From Fonticula alba (taxonomy: Eukaryota; Opisthokonta; Rotosphaerida; Fonticulaceae), in NCBI RefSeq assembly GCF_000388065.1, contig NW_009242971.1, positions 890,872 through 912,481 on the forward strand: 21,610 nucleotides of DNA, given 5' to 3'. The position numbers were made by a program, and so were the translations under genes. Below the pieces are notes generated by a model. It was given only the letters and a program-made list of their open reading frames with translations, was not told the origin of the DNA and made no database searches. Shown piece by piece: positions 9,901-18,576 of this stretch; position 1 is the stretch's first letter, and each line of letters starts with the position of its first letter.

Positions 9901-11602
9901 CGCGTCGTCCCCCCGCTCCCTGGGGCCTGCCTCGGCCCTCGCACTCCGAGAGGCATATGCATGGGGGGAGCCTCATGTGTGTTTTATGTGTGCGCGCATG
10001 GGGTAGTACGAGCCCTCCGTGCTCCCTCGGTCCCTCGTGCAACAGCTCTGGGGCTGGACGTGTTTGCCCTTGCGCATGCGTGAACCTGGCGCGCTTCGCA
10101 CCCAGGCACACGCGCACACACGCACCTATATAAATATGTTTATATTTATGAATACACACCCACTCTCTCTTTCTCGCGCACACACACACAGGCCAACATG
10201 CCTGGGTGCAACTGCTGCCCCCTCTGCGAGAGGCTGACTTGCTGCACATCCTCTAAGGTGCCAGGAGAACACACAGGCATTTTGCTTGAGGGGCGAGGGA
10301 AGAGGTGCATGCGCACCTAGGGGGACGCACCCACGCGATCGCGTGTGGCCCAAGCTGGGACGGGCGAGCGAGGGGGTGCGGTGAAAATGACAGGTCCTTG
10401 GGGAGGGAGGCGGCAAGGGGGGGGAGCAAGGGGTGCCAGGCCTGATTGTCCATCAATCGCCGCGGGTCGCCGGACCCCGGCCCGGCCCGGAAGGGACAAG
10501 CGCTGGCGGGTGGCAGGACCGATCGAGAACCACCTGCCAACGGAGACCTATTAACACCCTTGGCACGATCGCCCTGGCTGTGCACGCCACCTGCATGGTG
10601 GGCGGGGGGGGGGGGGAGCACAGGCGCGCGATGCCAGGAGACTCACTTCGACGGCCCACAGGCCGATATGACCGGCGTGGAATACGCCCCGCGATTTCCC
10701 CCCCCCCCCCCCCCCTGGCCGGTGGCCGCTGTCCGGTTAATCCGGCCCGTGCCCGGTCGCCGGCAATGACGCTTTTGAGCGCCTCGGCACCGAGGGGAGC
10801 GCCTGCACGCCAGCACCCGGCGCCGCGCCCCTCCCCCCTGTTCCACCCCCGGAAGGATCAGGCTGCGCCGAAGCCGGCACCCCGGGGAAGCCCGCGAGAG
10901 TCAGGGACTGGGCCGGCAAGAGCCAGCGAGATGGGGAAGACACTTGGGCGAGAAACTCCGGGTGCTTGCCCCCTGGGGGCCCTGTCATTTTCCGCGACAC
11001 CGATCCCCCCCCCCCCTCCCCCCGCGCCCGGCCAAGGGGAGGGATGTTTAAATTTGGATCACCGGCCCCAGCTTCCGGCGGATCTCCCGTCGCCCCGGTC
11101 CCGGCGCCGGGAGCATACCGACCGTGTCTCTCTGTGCCGCGGGTGTGCTCGGGTGCGCATGCTCCTCCTCCTCCTCCTCCTCGGGCGCGCACAGCACACA
11201 GGCGGCCGGGCACCAGTTGGGGGTCACGATCCGGGTTTTTTTCCCGCTCCCCTCGGAGCGCCGGACTCCCCCGCCAGATCAGCCATTTCCCAGTCGGCCC
11301 AAAAGCCGCACCACCCTGCCCCCCCGCCCCCTCCTTCTTCCCTCTATTCCACTTTCCCTTCCTGCCTCCACCCACCCCCTCCCTCTCATCACTCCTCCTC
11401 CTCCTCCCTCTTTCTCTTTCATACCCGCTCCCCCCCCCCTCCCCGCCCGCTCTGAGCCCCACCTGGAGTAGGTCAGTCGCGGTGCCCCTCCCCCCTCTCC
11501 CCCCCCCCCCCCTCCCCTCCCCCGCTCGATCCGTTGTAGTCCGCGCTCGTCAGCCCCATCCATGGCAGTCGGCCGCCCGGCGCGCTGCTCGGGGCATTCA
11601 CC
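9901..11602. other. Intergenic region between LIN9 and the apyrase gene
   Basis: No credible gene in 1.7 kb. It should contain the LIN9 3' UTR and the apyrase promoter and 5' UTR. An AT-rich island at about 10127-10155 (TATATAAATATG and TTTATATTTATG) stands out against the GC-rich background 230 nt after the LIN9 stop and may be a 3'-processing or promoter element. A CA run sits at 10181-10191, poly-G at 10603-10617, poly-C at 10698-10714, CTC repeats at about 11162-11182, and TTTAAATTT at about 11045-11053. From 11290 to 11525 it is almost purely C/T, like a long 5' UTR or a leader intron. Confidence 0.55.
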
Positions 11603-11675
11603 ATGTTGGCCAGACGCCGCTTTGCTGCTCTCGGCATCATCGTCCTCCTGTTCCTGGCCGGTGCGGCGATCATGA
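11562..11675 (+). other. Upstream ORF overlapping the apyrase start
   Basis: An ATG at 11562 in a good context (tccATGg) opens a 37-codon reading frame that crosses the apyrase start (11603) in another frame and ends at TGA 11673-11675. If the transcript begins before 11562, this would lower apyrase translation. The transcript start is unknown. Confidence 0.4.
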
Positions 11676-14600
11676 TGTCCTTCTCAGGATCGCCAGGGCT
11701 GGACCTGGGGCCAGCATTCGCGCGTCACCCGGCCCCGGCGACCGCGGGCGATACTCCGCCGGTACGCGCATTCGCATGCCCCTTGGCCTGTGCTCACCCC
11801 TGCTGCCGCGACGCATGCGCCCTCCCTTTCCCCCTCTTTCTCCCTTCTTGCTCTCTCTCTCTCTCTCTCTCTCTCGCCTCCCCTTGAATGGTGATTCCTC
11901 TCTGACCACTGTTGCCCCCCCCCCCTTCCCCCCGCCCCCCCCCCCGCATAGCCTCGCTACGCCATCCTGATTGATGCCGGGTCCTCCGGCAGCCGGCTGA
12001 TGCTCTACCGGGCCACCTTCCGCGAGGGCGAGCGCCTACCACGCACGGAGATTGTCATGGCCCCGGCTTCGGCCTTCCTGGAGCCGGTGGCCACTTCGTC
12101 TCCGGCGCCGACCGGCGGCGGTGGAAGCCCCACCGGCATTGGCGGCCAGGCGGACGACCTCCGACCGGTCTTTCTCAAAGTGGAGCCCGGCATCTCATCC
12201 TTCGCCGGGGCGCCGGCGCGCGATGTCGAGGCTTACTTGGCTCGCCTGCTGGTCCCGGCCCTGCGCCACATTGAGCCTGAGGCTGTGAGCGAGACGACTA
12301 TCCAGTTTATGGTGCGTCTTGTGGACAATCCCCCCCCGCCCTTCTCCTCTCTCCCCCCCACCCCCCTGGGATCATCCCCTTGTCGGGCCTCTGCTAACGA
12401 CCGGCCTCTTTGTCTCTCCTCCGGTCACGCGGGCGACATGCGTCGAAAAAAAAAAAACAACAACAACACCCAAACAGGCCACTGCCGGGATGCGGCTCAT
12501 TCCGGATGAGCAGCGCGAAGGTATGTCCTCCTTTGCTTCCTGCCAACACCCTCCCCTCGGCCCCCACGGGCTTCTGACCTCGAGTTTTCTGTTGCCTCCT
12601 TTCCCCTTCCCTCGCCCCCCCCCCCCCCCCCCCCTCCCCAACAACCATCATGGGCACCGCCTGCCGGCACATTTCCAACAACTACGACTTCATCTTCGAC
12701 TGTGCGCAGGATGTGCGGGTCATCAGCGGCGAGGAGGAGGCCCTCTTCGGCTGGGTGGCCGGCAATTACATCCTCAATGCATTGACCGAGGTGGATGCGG
12801 TCCGGTCGACCCCGGCCGGCCCCGGTGCTGACCGGTCTCCGCCTCCGGGGTCCCACACGCATGGCAATGTCCGCCATGGTGATGGCACGACCATGGGCTT
12901 CCTGGACCTGGGTGGCGCATCGACGCAGATCGCCTTCGAAGTTGATCGGGATGTGCGTTTACCTCTTCTCTCTTCTCTCTTCTCTCTCGGTCCCTCCCCT
13001 CCCCCTGGCCCAAGCCAGCCGAGACACCAACCCCATTGTCTGTCCGCCTCGTTGCCCGGAGCAGCTCGCCAAGCACCCGGGTGTGCGCCTGGTCGATCTG
13101 TCCTTCGGCATGGATCCGCCACTGGAGTTCCACATCTACACTGCCTCGCATCTGGGCCTCGGCGCCAATGCCGCTCGTGACCGCTACATGGCCGGGCTCG
13201 TCTCGGCGGCCGCCTCACGGGCTCTCGAGGCTGACCTCAATCCGGGCTTCGATCCGGAGTGGCCACAGGCACGCATGGGCAACCACCCGCACGCCGAAGT
13301 CCCCTCCGGCTTCACGGTCACCGACGCGTGTCTGCTGCGCGGTGCGTCTGAAGCCTCGGCTCGTTGTTCACCTGCTCGGGCTTGCTGACTGACCTTTCCT
13401 CCTCTCCCTGCCCTTCCTGGCTACATGTATGTATTTATGTATGCGCATTTTTACGGCTATATATATATATGTATGTGCGTTTAAATGTGTATGCACACAT
13501 GCACATCCAGGCTTTTCCACGCAAGACAAGCATGGCAACACCTTCGAGGGTGCCGGTAGCCTGGACCAGTGCCTGCGCACCATCATCCAGCAGGACCTCA
13601 TCAACAAGGGAACCCCCTGCGCCGGGGCCACCGGTCCCGGTGGGGCATCCCTCTCTCCGCGGTCCATCGCGGAGGGCCACTCGCTCGCCGAGCCTGGGTC
13701 TCCCTCCCTGTCGGAATTGGAAGCCATGCTGGATGGCAACATGCACGGTTCGTCGTCGTCCTCGTCCTCCACCCCCTCTTCCTCCTCCTCGTCGGGCTTG
13801 TTTGGGCGCCTCTCGAGCACCGTCAGCGCGACGCTCCATTCCCTCCAACGGTCGGCCACCGGCCGCCATGGGGCTCGGAATGAGGAGGCCGATGTGGAGG
13901 AGCAGGAGGCCGAGGACACCGGCATTCGGTCGGTGGCCCAGGCCTCCGGCCGGCCGGACCGCCGGACCCCGGCGAGCGGGGTCATCACCAGCGCCGCCGA
14001 GCGCTTCTGCCGGTTCAATGGTGTCCTGCATCCGCCCTTCAACACCGGGCCCATGAGCTTCGTGGCGGTGTCGGAGTTCTGGTACACCATGTACGATGTC
14101 TTCGGCCTGAGTGGGGCCTACGATGCGGGGACTCTCTTCCAGCATACGCGGGCCTATTGCGCGCGGCACCACCAGGACGTCATGGCCGACCATGAGGCCG
14201 GTGTCTTCCCCCGGGCAGACCGCATGCGCATTGAGACCGAATGCTTCAAGAGTGCCTGGGTCATGTCCCTGCTGCATGATGGGTATGGCTTTGGACGGGG
14301 CAATGCCGGGCCCGGGGCCGGGGCCGACTGGCCTTGGGCCGAGGCCTCCGGTGCGCATTCCCCCGCCAACAGCCCGCTGGCCCGGCAACACACGGACTCC
14401 AGTGTGTATGTGGTGAATTCCGTGGCCGGGACCGAGGTCAGCTGGACGCTCGGCGCCCTGGTGCTCGGCCTGGCGGGGAGCTTCTCCCCGGCCGGCCCGG
14501 GTGCGGCGGGGGAAAACCGCGAGGTGGCGAGCCCGGGTGGCGGCATGACCCCGGCGTCCGGGCTGCTGCTGGGGGCCGGCCTGTCGCTGGTGGTGCTGGC

Positions 14601-15534
14601 TGGCCTGGTGGCCCTGGTGGGCCGGATGCGTCGGCCCTCGCTCAGTGCTCGCCGGCGCCGGTACCAGCGCCCGGGCAGTGGCCCGGTGCCGAGCGCCTCG
14701 CTCGATGGGGGGCTTCTGTCCTCGGCCGGAGGCGGTGGGGGCTCCTTCGTCAAGATGACCAGCCTGTCTGGCGGCCTGTCGCCCGGCCTCAGTGCCTCCT
14801 CGTCGTCGGCCTCGTCGGACCAGGCCTCACCGGCTGTCACATCGCCGCTGCTGATGCAGCCGATGGGCGGCGCTGGCGGGCTTCGGTCCGGGTCGGACTT
14901 CGCTCCGCACATGTATCCCCCGGTGACGGCGCCCGGCACCTTTGCCCTTTCCGGTGGCGGGCCCACCGGCGGACAGCCCGCCTCCCAGCACCATCCCTTC
15001 GCCCTGGCAGGAGCCGTGGCCATGCCCTCTTCCGGGCCCTCGTCCGCCGGGACACCCTTCGAGTCTCCGCCATTGGCCTCGGCCGGGACGATGGCCAGCG
15101 GTACTGGCACCGGCGCCGCCGGCCACCTCCTGCTCTATCCCTTGCAGGCGGCTCCGAATGGCGGCGGCCCCGCCGGGGGTAGCAGCGCTGGCACCACCCT
15201 GGCCGGGTCTTTTCCGGGCATGGGTCCGCCGGCGTCCGGTATGATGACCTTCCCGGCTGTGGGCCAGTCGCACTTTGTCCCCCCCGGGCCCGGAGGTCGT
15301 AGCATGAGTGCCGGCGGGGCGGCCATGCTTGCCGGCACCCCGCCACACACTTTCGCCACCATGGGCTCGCCCAACACCGTGGGGCTGGGCGGCTCGCCGG
15401 TCCCACTCGGGGCCAATGGCCCCGGCGGTTCTGGCGCCCCTCCGCATCACTTCCCCCCTCAGCAATACCCGGCATACCAGCCCCCGGGGTCGGGACAGGG
15501 CGGCCCACCTGGGCGTGGCCGGTCCTTCTCGTAG
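11603..15534 (+). CDS. GDA1/CD39-family nucleoside di/triphosphatase (apyrase), two-TM Golgi/endomembrane type
   Basis: Hydrolyses nucleoside di- or triphosphates, probably in the Golgi lumen after sugar transfer. Proposed exons: 11603-11761, 11952-12311, 12478-12520, about 12645-12952, 13062-13341, 13511-15534; about 1,057 residues. A signal anchor lies at about 8-26. Apyrase conserved regions: IDAGSSGSR (60-68), KVEPGISSF, ATAGMRL (174-180), GEEEALFGWVAGNY with catalytic Glu about 219, and DLGGASTQIAFE (about 275-286). Downstream come KHGNTFEGAG, CRFNGVLHPPF and AGTEVSWTLGAL. A second TM (about 734-753) is followed by a basic stop-transfer stretch and a 300-residue Gly/Ser/Pro tail. Two TMs recall ENTPD4/7; the long tail recalls yeast Ynd1. 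A Ser-rich insert of some 120 residues interrupts the lumenal domain. Intron 3 lacks an AG acceptor, so the start of exon 4 is a best guess. Confidence 0.93.
12312..12477 (+). other. Apyrase intron 2 with an A-rich 3' end
   Basis: The donor GTGCGT and acceptor AAACAG join IQFM to ATAGMRL. A branch-like CTAAC at 12394-12398 is followed by a C/T stretch, but the last 30 nt are a 12-A run plus CAA repeats instead of pyrimidines. No AG occurs between the branch site and the acceptor, about 80 nt. Confidence 0.8.
13342..13510 (+). other. Apyrase intron 5 with an AT-rich, TATA-repeat core
   Basis: The donor GTGCGT and acceptor TCCAG join ACLLR to GFSTQDKHGNTF (phase 1). Positions 13425-13500 hold TATG/TATA repeats, including a run of TA units at 13460-13470. 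This is the most AT-rich part of the window. Confidence 0.8.
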
Positions 15535-16366
15535 AGAGGGCAAGGAGGGTGGGTGATGAGGGCCCCCCTTCGCGCTCCTCTCGCCCTCTTTGCATTTCTC
15601 CCGGGCTTCTTTTCCCCTCTCCCCATCCATCGACTTGGGGGGGGGTAATGCGCCCCTCCCGTCGCCGCAGTGCCGCAGGGGAACCCGCAAATGGCGTCCC
15701 CACGTTCCCTCTCCTTTCTTTCTCCTTCTTTCCCTCTTTCTCCCTCTCTCTCTCTCTCTCCCGCCGCATGAGTGCGGTCTGACGGAGAGCCAGTGAGCCT
15801 GGGCACGCAAGGGGCCAGGGGGGAATTCCTCCCCAAGGGCCAAGCCATTCGAGAGACAAGCGAGACGGAAGAGCGCGCCCTCATGGGACATCGAGGAAAA
15901 GGGAGAGGACGCGCATTTGTCACTCCACTCCGCCGCGCATTCACACATACCACCATTGTACATTATTTTACCAAATACATCCCAAGCATGAAGAAGTCTC
16001 CTCCTTTGCTGCCAACGCAAACCGCCATCCGCCCAGCGCGGAAGCAAGGAGGCAACCCCAGAGAGAGGGAGAGAGGCAGAGGGAGAGAGAACATGCGTGG
16101 GTTCGAATGCACACGGAGACCACACGCGGGCATGCACGCACGCGATCGGGCACGATCTCTGCTGCGGCTTTTCGGCCAGGCCACCCAACACACAGCCGGC
16201 CACGGGCCAACTCCCAGCCACCCCCCTTTCGCCCGATGTCCCTGCTTGCTGGTGCTCGTGTTGCACCTTCCTCCCTCCCCCAACCGCCCACTCTGCGCCT
16301 GTCTGTGTCTGCTCCGACCCCTTAGCTGAGCACACACACACACACACACACACACAGTTATACACG
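15535..16366. other. Intergenic region between apyrase and WDR53-like gene
   Basis: It should hold the apyrase 3' UTR and the promoter and leader of the next gene. Seen: a C/T tract at about 15704-15762; an AT-rich patch at 15954-15979 (TTGTACATTATTTTACCAAATAC) that may mark 3' processing; a GA-rich patch at 16060-16091; and a CA repeat just before the next start codon. No gene recognised. Confidence 0.55.
16330..16356. repeat. CA repeat 10 nt before the WDR53-like start codon
   Basis: Thirteen CA units end 10 nt before the ATG at 16367, so the presumed 5' UTR carries a CA run. The reading frame is open upstream through it (His-Thr repeats) to an ATG at 16097, but homology with WDR53 begins just after 16367. 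Confidence 0.9.
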
Positions 16367-18042
16367 ATGAGCCTCACGACGACCGGCTTGCTTGTCGGGC
16401 ACAAGCAGAGCGTCACCTTCCTGGCGGCCCTGGACCCGGTGGCCACCAATGCCGACCTGGCCTCGGGCTCGGCCGACGGGACGGCCCTTCTGTGGGACCT
16501 GCGCAAGCCCGGCGCAGTGGGATGTCTGGCCCCCGGGCGCGGGCCGATCGAGGCACTCACCAGCAGCCAGTCATCGATTGTCCTATCGGTGGCCGACGCG
16601 CCGGAAGCCATGCTGGAGTACGATGTCCGGATGCCCGATCGGCCGATGGTCCAGCGCATGCCCTCACGCGTCTTGGCCTCGGCCGAGGGCGCCCCCCGGC
16701 GCGGGGCCCCGGCTCCGAGCAAGAAGGCCCGGGCCGCGGCGGCCGCGGCTGCTCCCGTCGGCTCGACCGCCGCCCGGGTGACCGCCGCCGCGCTGTCTCC
16801 CTCCGGCCGGCGTCTGGTCATTGGCGACGCGGATGGCCGGGTGCGGACGGTTCTCTGGCCAGAGGCCGGTCCGGACGCAACCCTGCGCCCGGCTCCGACT
16901 GCCCGGCTTCCCGACACCCTGGCCCCGAGCGCGGTCCCCTGGCGTCCGCTTCCGAATGCCCACTCTTCGGTGTGTTCATCGTCCCTCATTTCGCCCCCTC
17001 TCCCCTCCCATGCTGGTCCCTCCTCGATGGCGGCGCATGCATGTTTGCCTGTTCTTCACTGACCCGAGCTGCCGGTTCCCCCTCTCCCCTTGGGCCGCCT
17101 GACGTTAGCTCATCAGCTGCATCACTTTCCGCCCGACGAAGCCGGATATCGGTGCGTTGGGTCCCCTCGATCTTGCCTTTCAGCTGGGGATTCCGCGCTT
17201 CCCTGGCCACAGCCATAACTCACTCGGCTCGCCCTCTCCATGCTCTCCTCCCTCCGCGTGGTAGTTTTCACCGGCGGCCTTGATTCCACCATCACCATGT
17301 GGGCATGTGCCACGCGAAACCCGCTCCATGTCTGGCCGATGCGTACGACCCTTTCCCCGGTTGCCTTTTCCCGCATACCGCCATGAGGCCCATCCCCTCC
17401 CCCCCCCCCCCCCCCCCCCCTTTGGGCCTTCCTTGCTCTTTCCATTTCCCTCCCCCCCCCCCTGGCATCCATTCGCTAACACACGGGGAAATAGCGGACC
17501 TCCTGGGGCCCGGGGTCTTTGCCAACCCGAGCGTCAACCCGCCTGTGGTCAATGACATGGTGTGCTCGACTGATGGGCGCTTCCTGCTGGCGGCCCTCGG
17601 CAGTGGGGCCACGGCCGTCGTGGACTTGACGCCCTTCGAGGATGGCGCCGGGCCGGATGCTCCCTACGAGACCCCCTGTGTGGCTGGCCTTGTCGGGCAC
17701 TCGTACAGTGTCAATTGTGTGGAGCTGGTCCCGCGTGGCGGCGGCAACGACCCCTCGGACTTCCTCATTGTGACCGCCTCGAATGATCGATCCTTGGCCG
17801 TGTGGCCGATCGGCCCGGCGGCGGCGCTTGCTTCGGACGGTGCACCGGCCGGCGCGTGCCAGGGCCCCGACAGCCAGATTGACAGCCGCCCCACCCTCTC
17901 GGCTCTGCCCTTCAGCCCGAATGCCTTGCTGGCAACCGGCGGCGGTGCTCGGCATCCCGGGTCTGGGGCTCGGCGCCCGGCCGGCGAATTTGTCCTCGCC
18001 GGTGCTGACACATTCATTCCGATCTTCCGCCTGGCCGAGTAG
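16367..18042 (+). CDS. WDR53: WDR53-like WD40-repeat protein
   Basis: WD40 beta-propeller protein. Human WDR53 has been linked to DDB1-CUL4 ubiquitin ligases, but its job is poorly known. Proposed exons: 16367-16969, 17109-17151, 17265-17342, 17495-18042; phases close and give 423 residues (human about 358). Blades seen in order: GHKQSV...LASGSADGTALLWDLRKPG; VLSVADAPEAMLEYDVRMP; a blade interrupted by an Ala/Arg-rich insert (about residues 107-142), then RLVIGDADGRV; AHSSLISCITFRPTKPDIVF split over exons 1-3, then TGGLDSTITMWACATRNPL; NDMVCSTDGRFLLAALGSGATAVVDL; GHSYSVNCVELV...LIVTASNDRSLAVWPI; and a closing FVLAGADTFIPIFRL that mirrors the WDR53 C-terminus. The spliced order is collinear with WDR53 as I recall it. 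Other WD40 families remain possible; no diagnostic catalytic motif exists. Confidence 0.8.
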
Positions 18043-18576
18043 AGGCCTGGCCACATGTCTCACTTCACACCGATACATGGAAATGGGCAAGCAAACAAGC
18101 AAGAGAAAGGAATGGGGGCGTGGAGATGGGAGAGAGGGTGCCGATGGAGGAGGAGGGGGATCGAGAGAGGGCGAGAGGGGAAAGAGAGGGCGAGAGGGGA
18201 AAGAGAGGGCGAGAGGGGAAAGAGAGGGCGAGGGCGAGAGAGAGGAAAGAGAGGGCGAGAGCGAGAGAGGAAAGAGAGGGCGAGAGCGAGAGGGGAAAGA
18301 GAGGGCGAGAGAGAGAGAGAAAAAGAAAGAAAGAGAGCGAGAGAGAGCGAGAGCGAGAGAGAGAAAGAGAGAAACAAAGAGAGCGAGAGCAACAGCAAGA
18401 GCGAGAGCAACAGCAGGAACAAGAGCAACAGCAACACCAAGAGCAAGAGCAACAGCAAGAGCGAGAGAGAGAACCAGAAAAAAAGAAGTTGTAAGTCTAT
18501 TGGTGGCTGCCATGCCACATGATCCAAATCGAAGACATCCGCGAGAAGGGAGGAGTAGACCCCGGGGCGAAGAGGA
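18043..18576. other. Convergent intergenic region
   Basis: The stop codons of the WDR53-like gene (plus) and the orphan gene (minus) face each other across 534 bp, so both 3' UTRs must end or overlap here. Most of it is the purine tract listed separately. Outside the tract I see no poly(A) hexamer; TGTAA occurs at about 18489-18493. Confidence 0.6.
18130..18478. repeat. Purine-only minisatellite grading into a CAAGAG/CAACAG hexamer array
   Basis: From about 18170 to 18310 the plus strand repeats a 19-bp unit, AAAGAGAGGGCGAGAGGGG, first exactly and then with GCGAGA insertions. From 18310 to 18370 it is a GA/GAAA run, and from 18380 to 18470 it becomes six-base units alternating CAAGAG and CAACAG. 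Apart from scattered C, one strand is all purine for about 350 bp. The plus-strand reading frame through it (Ser/Asn/Lys/Glu/Arg only) is not credible as a gene. Confidence 0.9.

Noticed and set aside
8238-9962. Minus-strand ORF of about 570 codons opposite the LIN9 tail
   Set aside because: It mirrors LIN9 low-complexity codons (poly-Pro opposite poly-Gly) and has no recognisable domain.
10433-11455. 340-codon plus-strand ORF between LIN9 and apyrase
   Set aside because: Pro/Ser/Arg-rich translation of C-rich DNA, crossing poly-C tracts, with no domain or splice pattern.
16094-16118. GGGTTCGAATGC resembling a tRNA T-arm
   Set aside because: The flanks do not pair as a 5-bp T stem, and no anticodon or acceptor stem can be drawn upstream.
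16097-16366. N-terminal extension of the WDR53-like protein from the ATG at 16097
   Set aside because: The frame is open, but the segment is Cys/Pro/His-Thr-rich repeat translation, and WD40 homology begins right after 16367. It is kept only as a remote option.
14827-16989. Minus-strand ORF of about 720 codons spanning the apyrase end and the WDR53-like start
   Set aside because: It is antisense to conserved exons of two genes and to the intergenic repeats, and is low-complexity throughout.
18043-18480. CRISPR-like array in the repeat region
   Set aside because: The units are contiguous purine repeats without unique spacers, in a eukaryotic gene context.
18055-18522. Plus-strand Glu/Arg/Ser/Lys-rich ORFs over the purine array
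   Set aside because: Any frame through a purine-only repeat is open; composition explains it, and there is no start context or homology.
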